Shown piece after piece: positions 10,756 to 21,861 of a stretch of 64,000 nucleotides of DNA. The stretch spans positions 5,957,001 through 6,021,000 of the forward strand of contig NC_080045.1 of the NCBI RefSeq assembly GCF_012489685.1, read 5' to 3'. A model generated the notes under the pieces. That model had not been told where the DNA came from and did not search any database. It saw only the letters and a program-made list of their open reading frames with translations. Origin of the DNA: Lotus japonicus (lineage: Eukaryota; Streptophyta; Magnoliopsida; Fabales; Fabaceae). The translations under genes were made by a program, and so were the position numbers. Each line of letters opens with the position of its first letter. Positions within the stretch are counted from its first letter, which is position 1.

Positions 10756-11627
10756 GATACTGCCGGCACAATTAAACCAGAATAGGAAGGATGCTTGGAG
10801 ATGGTCACCTGAAACTGAGGGGAAGTTTACTGTCCGGTCCGCATACGAAGCGCTGTTGGGCCCAATTGAAGGGGAGGACTCTGTGCTATTTAAGAAAATA
10901 TGGTATGGTATTGCGCCATCTAATGCTACTGGTTTTGTTTGGAAGGTTGTAATTGACAGGATTCAATCAAGAGCCAATATGAGGAGAAGAAATATTATTC
11001 AGTGAGGATGAGGCTAAGTGCGTGTTGTGCAATGTGGAGGAAGAGACTACTGGTCACTTGTTTTTCTCTTGTCAGGGGGTGGTTGAGGTATGGAATTGCT
11101 GTCATAATTGGTTAGGATTGTCTACTGTTTTACCAAAGGATCGAAAATTTCATCTACTGCAACATGAACTATTAATGTTAAATCAGAAGCAGAATAATGG
11201 TTTGAGGACACTTTGGATGGCGGTGCTGGGTGTATGTAGATAATGGTTTAATATGGGGCAGGTTGGTTTATATATGATGCTAGTGCTGTGATGGGGATTC
11301 TTGACTCATGTGAGGACAGTTTCTAGTATTGGTTTCCCCTGGTTCACTGATGTTGTATCATTTCTAATTCATTCTTGGCAAGATGCTGATGGGATTCGGT
11401 TGTGATGGACTTCAAGGGCTGCTACAGCTTTAGCAATTGGGTCTTATCTGGTATTGGAAGGAGTAATGGGCTAGTAGACATGGCAATAGGCTTTGCTAAT
11501 CAGACTTTGTGGCAGTTTATAGTTAATCTTGTTCTTAGATGTTTTTAGATGTTTTTTCCTTTTTTTTTATTGGGTTGAAGTACCCATTGTACTTCGTTTC
11601 AATATATAATTCATGGCTTATAAAAAA
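10756..11627 (+). mobile_element. 5'-truncated LINE inserted in the hAT element
   Basis: The insert is bounded by AACGTGAGAGTGATT (10741-10755) and AACGTGAAAGTGATT (11628-11642), a 15-bp target duplication with one mismatch. It ends in an A-run after a plant LINE tail (GGGTTGAAGTACC, TTCAATATAT, GGCTTATAAAA). Only the last part of the element is present, as is normal for target-primed reverse transcription. Confidence 0.85.
10790..11243 (+). pseudogene. LINE zinc-binding (zf-RVT) domain remnant
   Basis: Translation gives DAWRWSPETEGKFTVRSAYE, then FKKIWYGIAPSNATGFVWK, then DRIQSRANMRRRNII. After a stop and frame change near 11003 it continues CVLCNVEEETTGHLFFSC. This is the reverse-transcriptase zinc-binding domain of plant LINEs, with the CxxC...H...C cluster still visible. 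Stops after 11243 end the reading frame. It is the coding part of the truncated LINE around it and is not functional. Confidence 0.8.
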
Positions 11628-12214
11628 AACGTGAAAGTGATTTTTCAAGTGATTTTTTGGTTAGTGTTTTTGTGCAATGTCCCTAATTCTTGTTGTTGTG
11701 TAAAGCTTGATTTCCCTAAATTGATTTTCCTAATTCATAAGACATATTAAGAATTATGATTATGGTATTGGTATGTTTTTAATTTTAGGAAGGTCATAGA
11801 CAAATTTTTAGTAAAGAGAGCAAGGTCATGAGCAATGTGGATCAAGCTCATCATCAATGTGCTCATTTGAAAAATTTGAACCCCCTGACCCCGGGTCCTG
11901 GATCCGCCACTGCTGGTGTCCTGTCCAATAGTTTGGAGTGTTTTCTCTCCGTCCTACCATTTTTATAAATAAAAAATCACATCTTGGTTGACGAAAATAT
12001 GTGTTGTCATTTTTTGTCAACAAATATAAATATATTATAACAACTAAAATAATTAATAGTAAATAATGTACAATATAAATATATTTATGACATATATAAG
12101 ATCAAAGCCAAATAAGATCTTAGAAACTTTTTGGTCATTGACAAATTTTTTTTATAGCTAATCTACAAGTGTATAGATTTACCTGAAATAATATAAAAAA
12201 CTAGTGTTTTTTTA

Positions 12215-12231
12215 CCCGCGCGTTGCACGGG
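12215..12231 (-). other. Helitron 3' terminal hairpin
   Basis: Minus-strand CCCGTGC pairs with GCGCGGG (one G-T pair) across an AAC loop, ten bases before the CACTAG end. It matches the loop and position of the hairpin of the Helitron at 6324-6338. Confidence 0.85.
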
Positions 12232-12540
12232 GAATACGTCTATTGTATTTGATACGTCAATTAATACCTTGATTATTAAAAATATATTAAACAATGGATG
12301 AAATAGAAGACAAAGAAATGCTAAGCAAAGTTGACATAAAGACTTCTGTTATAAGCCTGGTTGAGATCAACAGTAACTCGTTTTACATTCTTCGTGAATA
12401 TGAAGACAATAACACAAATCATAGATATAAGAAATTAGCAACAAATTAATCTTAAAAAAAATGAATGTGATAGTAGCACAAATTAGGATTGTGTAAGATA
12501 AATCATAAAGTATGACATTATTGTGTTTATTCCAACTAAG

Positions 12541-12902
12541 TAGGGATGACAATGGGTAGGGTACTATAGAACCATCCTCATACCTGCGTTTTAAAAAATT
12601 ACCTGTTCCCGTCCCCATACTCGCGTGGGTAGCAACTCGATGCTCTCCACCTTTAGACAATTCAATGTCATTACAGGAAGCTCTTCATCTTTGCCAAAAT
12701 CTAAATGTAGGGATGGCAGTGGGTCTCGGACCCATAGGGTTTCGGGCCCATATGGTACCCGCAAAAAATACCAACTATGGGTAGGGTAAAAAACCGCAAA
12801 ATGGGTATGAGGTTGGGTATAGGTAATTACCCGCAAAAAGTAGTGGGTATGAGTGCGGGTATGAGCATTATAGTACCCAACCGGCTCATACCCGCACACA
12901 TA

Positions 12903-12939
<37 letters not shown>

Positions 12940-12940
12940 T
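12541..12940. mobile_element. Two hAT (Ac-like) terminal fragments and an (ATT)n run
   Basis: TAGGGATGACAATGGGTAGG at 12541 and TAGGGATGGCAGTGGGTC at 12708 are 5' ends of the same hAT family as 36756 and 39197, in the same orientation and about 170 bp apart. The subterminal CGGGT/ACCCG motifs are present, but no matching right end is seen. An (ATT) run of about 12 units follows at 12905-12940. The whole lies inside the Helitron. Confidence 0.55.
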
Positions 12941-13828
12941 GGTAATATATTAACAAATTAACTTAAGCTATAGCTTTCAAACTCACTCTTTTAAAAAAAA
13001 GTTAGGGACATTAATTCTTAGTGACGTGTCATTCTTACGTTAATTCTCATAAAAAAATTCAACGTGTCATTCTCAGGTTAATTCTCATAAAAAAATACAT
13101 TTTTAAATTTTAGATTTGATTAGGATTTAGGTTGTTTTTTTCTTGATTTTATCTTAATTTATTTTTGATTTATTTTTAGAGTATTCATTAATTTTATGGT
13201 ATTTTTATTGAATTTTTTTAAATAGAGATAATATCTATTTAAATAGAGATAGGTTTAGATATATTTAGTTTCTTTTTATCTCTTTGTTAGATTAATAATA
13301 AACTAAATCTTAACAGATATTCAACAGAGTCCTTATATATCTTTGGCTTCTATGCATTTTCAGGGGTTAAATAACATGTGTGATTTTTTCTCCTTGATTT
13401 GTAGGTTGAAGAAAGTATTCGTAATGATAGTGTTAATCCCATGGTAGAGTGGTGTGATTACCTTTGAGACTCACGATATGGCTCAGGTTGGTGCTACGAT
13501 CTATGATGGAAAATTTGATGTATGTATTCTCATCATTTATTACTTTTTCCCTTTTTTTTAGATTTATGGTTCAGGAAAGTGATATCATTTTCTCTTCTTA
13601 TTTTCAATTTTTTTTTATGGCTCAAAGACATGTCAAGGTTGATAACCAAAACACAGGTTCTTGCTGAAATGCTTTATTACTCTTGCTATTTTATTTTGTT
13701 AAGCCAGAGAAACAGATTGGAATTGATATATCATTCATCTTTTGAAAACCATCACCAAAATAAAATTTCAGTTTCCCTTCTACTAAGCATTTCATCAGAC
13801 ACAAAAAATAAAGGGGAAAAAAATTAAG

Positions 13829-14077
13829 TTACCTCTTTGCCATTGTCGTTGAGGAGGATTGTGGGAAAGCGAGAGGTAGAGGTCCTTCTTCAGAGAAGGA
13901 GATTATGCTGTTGAGCCTCCTCTGGCGGTAATCATCTTCCCTGTCGATGATCCTATGCAACTTGCGAAAACCCAAATCGGCGTTGGTTTCAGGGGCGGAG
14001 GGCATGTCCTTGAGGAGGCTTTTGGGGGCGGGGTTGAAGACTTGAAGTTTGGTATGCGTCCCTGTCGCTTGCGCCAT
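13829..14077 (-). pseudogene. Captured SF3B1-like N-terminal fragment in Helitron
   Basis: The minus strand encodes 82 aa. Residues about 13-62 (FNPAPKSLLKDMPSAPE, then ADLGFRKLHRIIDREDDYRQ, then RRLNSIIS) closely resemble the N-terminal region of plant splicing factor 3B subunit 1, which has an APKSLLKDMP...IIDREDDYR...RRLNR-x-ISP order. The match stops after about 55 residues, and what follows (FSEEGPLPLAF...) is unrelated. SF3B1 is over 1200 aa, so this is only one or two exons. It lies on the same strand as the Helitron, as gene fragments picked up by Helitrons often do. A recognisable function on its own is not expected. Confidence 0.65.
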
Positions 14078-14879
14078 AGAGATCTTGTGATTGTCTACTT
14101 ATTTCTTTTTCTTCTCTATATATGTTACCATACTTGTCTTCCCCTTATTGCATTATGTTTTGGTTACTTTTTCTTAATCGTAAGTTAAATGAGTAAAATT
14201 TGTACTTTACCCGTTTAAATCAAATTATCATTTTTCTCATACCATCTCATGGCCTTAATCAGTGTAATATTTGTAGTTTATTTTCATAGCCCTAATTTAG
14301 ATTTAGCACTGTTCTATAGCCCTTTACTTCTTCATAGGTGGTAATGGACAGTTAAAATTACTTAAAACAAAAGACCTAGGAAGGAAATCTAACTTAATTC
14401 TTAAGGTTGCACCCCAACAAAATCCAGCAATGACCACATCAACTTAAATAGTAATTGGACTTTGAAGAGAAAAATATCTGTTCAGATAACTTTTGAGATC
14501 TAGGAAAATAAAGTTTTTAACTTTTGATTGTATTTCAAACTGATAATGCCCATCAAGCAATCAGGAGAAACCTTTCAAGCAAACATCCTGTTATTAGAAA
14601 ACCATGCTCCCTCATGCTTACAATGGTGTCATCATGTAGCAGGCTGACATAGATAAAACATAAGTATCTAGTGCAGTTATCTTGGTAATGAAGGAATATG
14701 TATAATTGGCTGACTGACCATTCCTGTTTCATGAGGATTATATTAGAGTGATAGATAATTCCTTCTTTTAGAATTAGGACTTGGGGTTGTGTCTTAACTT
14801 AGTAGACAGAATCATAGAATTTATTTCTCATTGTATTTTTCTTAAAAATATATTCTAATTTTTTATCGTAATTAAAGTC

Positions 14880-15420
14880 TAAGGATACTTGAAAACACCA
14901 ACAAAAAATCAAGAAATAAATCACCTTAATCCTAATCAAATCTAAAATAAAAAATGATACTAACTAAAGATAGATAAAAACTACCAAATCACAATAAAAA
15001 CTCATAAAATCATGAATTAAATAAAAATCCGAAAATTCAATGAAATACCATAAAAATTAATTAATACTCTAAAAATAAATCTAAAATAAAATAAAAGACC
15101 AACAGATAAAATCAAGAAATAAACAACTTAAATCAATAATAAGATAAATTAAGATAAAATAATGAAATAAACAACCTAAATCCTAATCAAATCTAAAATT
15201 TAAAAATGTACTAAATAAATATAGATAAAAACTATCAAAATCTTCCAAATCACAATAAAAACTCATAAAATCCTAAATTAATTAAAAATCCGAAAATTCA
15301 ATAAAAATACCATAAAAATTAATTAATACTCTATAAATAAATAAAAAATAAATTAAGATAAAATCAAGGAATACACAACCTAAATCCTAATCAAATCTAA
15401 AATTTAAAAATATATTTTTT
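14880..15420. repeat. AT-rich tandem repeats inside Helitron
   Basis: A unit containing CCTAATCAAATCTAAAAT, AAAACTCATAAAATC and TACCATAAAAATTAATTAAT occurs at about 14931, 15182 and (partly) 15386. Inverted partial copies lie near 13100-13330 and 15760-15880 (GATTTGATTAGGATTTAG). This inverted/direct arrangement occupies about a quarter of the Helitron. Between 14190 and 14870 I see no gene. Confidence 0.65.
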
Positions 15421-17248
15421 TTATGAGAAATAACCTGAGAATGACATGTGGAATTTTTTTTATGAGAATTAACGTGGGAATGACACGTCATTAAGAATTA
15501 ACGTGAGAACGACACGTCACTAAATCACCCTGATAGCAATAGGATTTGGCAATTCCAAATTAACACTAACCTATAGGTATTCAGTTGTAGAAGAATCTCA
15601 CCCAAACTATGAAAAAATCTAAATTGCAAGGTGAAATGAATCACACTACTTTTCCACATACCTCGATTAATTAAAAAATATATATTTTCTATTGTTTTAT
15701 ATGCACAATATTTTTTTTATTGATCTCAAGTTAATTATATTCTCATAAAAAATACCTTTTTAAATTTTAGATTTGATTAGGATTTAGATTGTTTATTTCT
15801 TGATTTTATCTTAATTTATTTTTGATTTATTTCTAGAGTATTAATTAAATTTTATGGTATTTTTAGTGAATTTTTATGATTTTTATTTTATATGCACAAT
15901 ATTTTTTTTATTGATCTCACCTCGCTTATGTTAGTCACTAAGACTATGTTTGTATAAATGTTCACATACATTCAAATGCACTTATATCTCAATCTTTGTT
16001 AGTAGTACATGCCTCAAATTAAAGTACGTACTTATGGCCATTAACCTTAAGATTTGGATAACACACTGCAGTAAGATCTGGTTAGCCTAATTCATAAGCT
16101 TACAACATCAAAGAAACTTTTAATCCCCCCTTAAAAAGTGAGAACAGATGGAAAACAATTCACCTTTCATGACCAGTGAGAACAGATAAATGTTGAAATA
16201 ACATACATAGCAATGAAAAATAAATAAATGGGATAAACAACCTAAATCCTAATCAAATCTAAAATTTAATGTGGCAAATAGGGCCAAGGTGGAAAAGCTG
16301 ATGTGTAAATTATTAAATGAGAATTAATAGGTGGAAAAGCTGACGTGTAAATAATTAAGTGAGAATTAATCTGGGAGCGACACGTCACTAACTTGGCCTG
16401 TGAGAGCGACACGTCATGCTAGAAGTTGTTCTTTTCTAATATATATAGATATCGCACTCAAGAGATTGTGTTCAATTATCAATTCAGACGGATTCTTTGA
16501 TTTAGAGAGTAAAAATAGACAAAGATAGGGTGGTTTGATTAATTAATTGTTCAATTTTGCAGAAATAAAATAAATCAATTAAAAATATTTTTAAATTTAT
16601 ATGAGAAAGATAGCACATGAGTATAGTTTGATCAATTTAATCCATACCTTAAACAAAATAATGTTTGCATGAAATTGAGAGTTTTCTCTATGGTGATCTA
16701 GCCTATGTTTACTTACTAAACTAATAGCTAAGCAAGACTTTCAATTTAATTACTACGTTTGTGTTACGAGCACCTAGACCCTTGAATTGAAAATTAAAAT
16801 TTCTTATACTAGTCACCACTATTAGATTCTACTCCTATTCCTAAGCAGTAGAGAAAGTCTAACGAATTCGCTCTGTGATTCCCTAATTCTTAATATAACT
16901 TTCATTCCTATCAGAATTAGTAAAAAAACTCGCATTAATTCAAGCACTGATTAACTAAAACAAATACATAGATTGAAAACTCAATAGTCGTACAAACAAT
17001 TGAAATATCAAGACATAAAAATAAAAATGATTCACATCTCAAGTGCTAGGAAGAGGTTTAGTTACACATGATCATAGAAAGCATAGCCAAGCAAGAAGTA
17101 CATAACCGAGATGGGAACGACGAAGAATCAACGTTCACGGTCTTAGAGTGGGGCTTCTTCCAATGTATCCTAGTGTTTTCAATGTCAAAAGACGGCCAAA
17201 GCTGAAAAGGTCCCCAAAAAAGGGTTTTAAAATTGAGTTTACAATGTC

Positions 17249-17900
17249 ATGAGTTGTCTATGTGGATTTCTAACATCACTTGGTCCTTCTAAAATTTCTT
17301 TAATCACTTTTGGTCATTCTCCTCCTCTTTCCTCGTCTTCTCTTCCTCCTCCCACTCAACCTCCACAATCACTACCCAATCTTCTCAACGACGAGCTAGG
17401 GCGAGGAGATTTTCCTCCTTTGGGTTTACCTAGGGATTTTTCAACTTTGAGATTTTTTAGGATTTTTCCTACTTTTGCATTTAGGGATTTTTCCCTTTGG
17501 GGTTTTTTTGGTGATTCGCAGCTCTTGTTTCTAGTGGTATAAGTGGAGAGGGTTTGAGGTGAAGTGGAAGTGGAAGTGGGGAAAGATTGAAACATTGAAA
17601 CTTAAGGTTGACAATGAGGTTGAGGTTGGAGGATTGGCGAAGAAGCATGAGATGTTCTTGGCGGCTTCCGGTGCTAGCATAAGTTCCATGTGCGATGGGG
17701 GGAGGCATGGTGCAGATGGTTCTGTAGAGGATTCAAGTGGCGAAGTGCGGCAAGGCTCTTCCAGAACTTACTGGAAGAGGGGAAAAGGAGGAGCTACCCC
17801 TGTTGCAGAACGACGCGTTTGAGGTTGATGTTGGTGAAGGGTTTGGTGTGTTTAAGGTTTCTCTTTTTCTTGACTATCTCAATGGTTAGTGCTTGAGTTT
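17249..17900. other. Unassigned GC-richer block
   Basis: Between the Helitron end and the tRNA lies DNA richer in G+C than its surroundings, with short open frames in several phases (for example 17559-17822 plus strand). None has a motif I recognise, and frames are broken. It could be an eroded gene piece or part of an unrecognised transposon. The flanks 16450-17248 and 17901-18250 are AT-rich with nothing identified. Confidence 0.25.
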
Positions 17901-18250
17901 GGTGAAAATTGATGTAAATTTTTAAATTTTTTTGGGTTTCTCTCTTCTTCTTCTATTCTTGTTTTTTTTTGTTTTCTATTTTTGTGGAGGATGAGTATGA
18001 TAGAAAAAGGATGAAGATGTGGAAATACATTAAGAAAATGAAAAAGATGAAGGATTTAAGTTGAAAGATTAGGGATTTATAGAATTATAAATTTAAGAAG
18101 ATGATGAACATGAAGTTGAAGATTGATGAAGAACACCATCAATGTGTAATACAACTGACAAATAGTTGGACTCTTTAAGCATTTAGTCCATGGTTCGATC
18201 CTTAAATAGTATGTATGAATAAAATATCTTGAGAGATGCATATTCATTTA

Positions 18251-18444
18251 ACGAGATCTCCGAGTCTTGTCGATTTCGTACTTGTGAGTAGTGGCGATAT
18301 CTTAGGAAAACAAAATAGAAGATTGATGAAGAACACTTAAGGAATTAACGAGATCTCCGAGTCTTGTCGATTTCATACTTGTGAGTCGTGACGATATCTT
18401 AGGAAAACAAAATAGAAGATTGATGAAGAACACTTAAGGAATTA
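18251..18444. repeat. 97-bp tandem duplication
   Basis: The unit beginning ACGAGATCTCCGAGTC at 18251 is repeated at 18348 with about five differences, ending GAACACTTAAGGAATTA in both. It lies 140 bp downstream of the tRNA 3' end. No coding content is seen. Confidence 0.9.
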
Positions 18445-18553
18445 TGATTTCTAAAATTGAGTGTTTCCCGTAGTTTTGATTTTACTTTTAATCTTGAGGA
18501 AATTGAAAAAATTAATTATAGTATCTCATTAAACAGGTGAGTGTAAAATAACT

Positions 18554-18562
18554 AAAAAAAAA
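18554..18562 (-). terminator. Pol III terminator (T-run) of tRNA-Asn
   Basis: On the minus strand a run of nine T residues begins about 20 bases after the tRNA 3' end, behind an (AT)n stretch. A run of four or more T is enough to stop RNA polymerase III. Confidence 0.7.
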
Positions 18563-18581
18563 TATATATATATATGGGAAG

Positions 18582-18655
18582 CGCTAGAAGGAGGGCTTGA
18601 ACCTCCGACCTTGTGGTTAACAGCCACACGCTCTAGCCAACTGAGCTATTCCAGC
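18582..18655 (-). tRNA. tRNA-Asn (anticodon GTT)
   Basis: A complete 74-nt cytosolic tRNA gene without intron. The acceptor stem GCTGGAA pairs with TTCTAGC with one G-T pair and a G discriminator. The D arm has TAGCTCAGTTGG (box A), the anticodon loop CTGTTAA gives GTT (18619-18621), and the T arm has GGTTCAAGCCC (box B). All stems are intact and the sequence matches the conserved plant nuclear tRNA-Asn type, so it is expected to be functional. No CCA is encoded, as is normal for eukaryotes. A T-run terminator follows. Confidence 0.97.
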
Positions 18656-19332
18656 CATTTACAACTGATATATATTTGTTTAAATATTAAAATCTTCTTA
18701 ATTTGTGGTCGTTTTCATCATCTGAATGTTCTTTAGTCTGCTCAGCATATTAATCTTGGACCATTCGCTCGAAAAGCAGCCACTAGTGATGATGTGAGGA
18801 TCTGATTAATTAGCTCCATCGGAATCAAAGCTTGTAAAAAATGGACATGGCAGGCCGTGATCATGAATTGAAAAATTGGGGTTAATATATTTTAATCTCT
18901 AAGGACAAAAATTAAAACATCGCATCTATGAGTCTGCAAATCATAAACTAGTAAGAATCCACACTTTTCTTCCTTGTTTTATCTAGACACCAATCTTTTT
19001 TCTACAGTTATTTTGTTTTACTGATGAACCATGATACATATACTCTCATGGCATCTGATATATACATACAGATGCACCAATAGCAAAAATTAAAAAAACT
19101 AAAAAACAAACAATCAATAACATTCCTAATCATGAAATCCTTGCTGCTCGAGCATATCGGAGTAGGCCTCTGTTGACCTTCACATAGGTAATGAAGAGAC
19201 AATCTTCCCTGTCGAAGATTCTCAATATGTCATTGACACTCTGTCTGTCAAGTACGAAGGTGCCTCTCTGAGTCCTATCATTTTTTTTAACGAAAAAATA
19301 AAGACATTACATATCAACTTCACTCACATCTT

Positions 19333-19704
19333 CTAGTTATAGGCAGCTTTGCCACCACTAACATCAACAGAGTACTTGCAGGAAAGAATATGCATATACT
19401 TCCTTAATCCATTGTTGTTGTTCTTTTTACCCTTATTACTAGGCCTTTGAAGAATAAAGGGGCTTTTGGTGCATTTCTTGTAAGCTTCCACAAAAGGGTC
19501 TTCTTCCTCCACTCTAAATCCACCACTTCTGGATCCTAATGGGCATGGAGGAGGCTGAAGAACTAGTTTAGTTGTATGCTGATGGTTGATTTTGGAAAGA
19601 CCGGGCTTGTATTCCCATGAGAAAGGAACATTTATATTCCCTTCATAATAAACATCATTGTTGTGGACATAGTTGTTGTTGATGCTGGTCTTGTTCTGTT
19701 CCAT
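19333..19704 (-). CDS. Small DUF688-like protein, paralogue 2
   Basis: A single-exon gene of 123 aa. After an Asn/Tyr-rich start it has NVPFSWEYKPGLSK (about residues 25-38), LQPPPCPLGSRSGG (about 48-61), EEEDPFVEAYKKCTKSP (about 66-82) and a C-terminus LSCKYSVDVSGGKAAYN. The order of motifs matches the gene at 8639-9127 and the plant DUF688-like family; function unknown. It is shorter because the linker before the PPPC motif is cut down. A TTTATAATG sequence about 45-55 bases upstream (19748-19757) may serve as the TATA element. Flanks 18660-19332 and 19705-20190 hold nothing further that I recognise. Confidence 0.75.
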   Translation of the reverse strand: MEQNKTSINNNYVHNNDVYYEGNINVPFSWEYKPGLSKINHQHTTKLVLQPPPCPLGSRSGGFRVEEEDPFVEAYKKCTKSPFILQRPSNKGKKNNNNGLRKYMHILSCKYSVDVSGGKAAYN

Positions 19705-20189
19705 GATGATGAATTTTGAATTTTTGATGATGGAGTGGTTGTTTGCATTATAAAGGGGCTAGAGGAGATTTAGCTTGTAGATCAATATACTGGCAAGAAA
19801 AACGCAATCAACACTTTTTTTCAATATTTGTGTGATTTATCGGTTAAAATTTAGGCAGGTTCCACTACAACTTATTATTGGTCACAGTGAGACTCATTTG
19901 AATTTTAACTGATACAATGTTGAAATTATTGGCTACACGAGAGAGTGTTGTTAACTCATGTAATGCCATTTGGGAGAAGACAAACATATATAGAAGTATG
20001 CAATTCCCATATGCTCCCGTCATGAATCATGATACATATGATTGTAACTTGGAAACGTAGAAAAGGTATTTTTATGTTAACCGTAGCCGACAACAGTGTA
20101 ATATGCCACAAACCCCGGGTAGAACTAGAAGTACAGCCAAAATATCATTTTCTTTAAAATATAACAATACCTACTTGGATTGGCTTAGA

Positions 20190-20600
20190 ATCATATTTAA
20201 TTCTTAAGTTAATTCTAAGAATTTGGATTAGTAACACCAAAACATGAATTGCACTAGCTATAGGTGACTCAATGTTCAACACGTTGATTGTTGGATAACC
20301 AATTCACGTTTTCACCAAAATACGAGCTTGTTTATTAGCATGTTTTGAGAAGTCACATGTAGTATGGAATCATAGTTGGCTCTTAAGCTAATTTGAATAG
20401 CTTCTCACTTTTTGGATTGAAGTACTAAACCAAAACACGAATTACACCAAGGGCCTAATGTCCAACACGTTGAATATTGGACAACCACTTCAATTTACAA
20501 ATCTAGCCTTACAGCTATCCATTTTAGAATCCTCAGCATGTTTGGGATATGCACATGAAATGTGGAATCATATAGCTAGCTGGTTCTTAATTAAGCTACT
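20190..20600. repeat. About 200-bp tandem duplication upstream of paralogue 2
   Basis: Two diverged units share, in order, TTTGGATT-A-GTA, CCAAAACAYGAATT, CAACACGTTGA, TTGGAYAACCA, GTGGAATCATA and AAGCTA-TTTGAAT/GTGAAT. They start near 20222 and 20435. The array lies about 0.5-0.9 kb 5' of the gene at 19704. From 20601 to 21858 no gene is seen. GGCTATGTTTGGTATGT at 20769 looks like one end of a Tourist-type element whose partner is missing. Confidence 0.65.
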
Positions 20601-21861
20601 GTGAATATTAGCTTCTCAGTGTATGTATGTTTCCGTGTTGAGAGTTGAGAGTTCAGTTGTAACGCTAATCCACATTGGATTCTCACTTTCTGGTACACAA
20701 TTTCTAAGCGAGATATTTGAGGGATTGAATGAAAAACACATTTATATTGAAGTGAATGATTATTTAGGCTATGTTTGGTATGTCTAGCTAATAAGTTAGC
20801 TGGAAACTGAAAAACTTATAACTAAGTTGACTGAAAGCTTATAAGTTAGGTGAAAGCTGATAGCTGAAAAACTATCGATCTCATCGAAAAAAATGTTTGA
20901 TAAAACTAAACTGTTGAACAGGTTGAAATTGTAAAATGATATAAAGGTATATCTTGTATAATTTTTTTATATTTATTTACACATAAATATTAAAATAATT
21001 ACCAATTTAAAGATTTTAATTTATTTCAAATTATTAATAAACTCAAAAGTATAATATTAATTTTCATATTTTTATTTGTTTAAATAGAATAAAACAAATA
21101 AATTTATATTATAATTTAATAAATTAAGCTTTTATTTGTCTAAATTGTAAAAACACTTTTTAAAATTTTTATATTAACAATTCAATAGTAATTATTTCAA
21201 AATAGAAATAATTAGGGTCTAGTGTTTTTTATTTTGCACACGAACTCGACACAGTTTAGCACGTGCATGATGTCGTTACGTTCTACCTCAGCAGCTAGTG
21301 GTACTTTGAAATTGCGTTGAACACCATGTACAAGTGCTCTACGATCCTCAAATACTCTTTGTCGTAGAACCTCGACTTCTCCCTCTATATCAGAAACTCC
21401 TTCTCAGATCAACCCGAATCAGGGGAAGGTTTTGGCCTTCTTAGGGTTTGGGCCAACAGTGAAACCCTGATAACTTCATATCAAGTGCTCGAGCACTACA
21501 CGACGTTGCGCTTGATGATGGACAACATCTGAAGCGTCGCCAACTACGGTCACAATTTGTTATTGCTCGACGATGACTTCTGGTCAATCCAGGAAACTAA
21601 ATGTGGATTTGTTCTCCAATGACTGCCGCCAGTGGCGGTGAAGGTGAAGGAACACTCCAATGATGTCTAAAGAAGGGTCGCCCTAACTTTTGCAAACAAG
21701 AGCACTCTAGTAATATCTCAAAAAACCAACCATGACAGTGATGGCGACGACGATTGGAGAAGGAGAAAGGATGGTGGAGGTAGTGGACTAACTAGTGATT
21801 AGTTTGGATGAGATGGGACAGGGAGGGAGGGAGAGGGTGGGGAGAGGAGAGTGGGAACTAA

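Larger units (their letters stand above)
9980..11912. mobile_element. hAT transposon, non-autonomous, with nested LINE
   Basis: Terminal inverted repeats are CAGGGGCGGACCCA and, inverted from the right, CAGTGGCGGATCCA. A perfect 8-bp target duplication CTGGTGTC lies at 9972-9979 and 11913-11920, diagnostic of hAT. The subterminal TTCAACTGAACCCCCTGA and GAACCCCCTGACCCC also mirror each other. A GC-rich patch (10100-10350, simple CCACCA-type) resembles a 5' exon/UTR of a lost transposase gene; no transposase remains. A LINE fragment (10756-11627) makes up nearly half of it. Confidence 0.9.
12201..16449 (-). mobile_element. Helitron, minus strand, carrying captured gene DNA
   Basis: Read on the minus strand it starts TCTATATATATTAG (the TC is 16449-16448) after an A, and ends with a hairpin CCCGTGC-AAC-GCGCGGG (12231-12215), TAAAAAAACACTAG (CTAG at 12204-12201), next to a T. 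There is no target duplication, and insertion is between A and T. No Rep/helicase is seen. It belongs to the same family as the one at 3808-6352. Contents include two hAT fragments, an (ATT)n run, a SF3B1-like coding fragment, and AT-rich tandem repeats. A motif near TGACACGTCACTAA with AGAATTAACGTGAGA recurs in both orientations (13015-13090, 15425-15530, 16300-16425). Confidence 0.85.

Noticed and set aside
21230..21300. Possible third Helitron end (CTAGTGTTTTTTATTTTGC)
   Set aside because: The CTAG and T-run are present, but no hairpin is found where the other two Helitrons have CCGTGC-AAC-GCACGG, and no 5' TC end was located.
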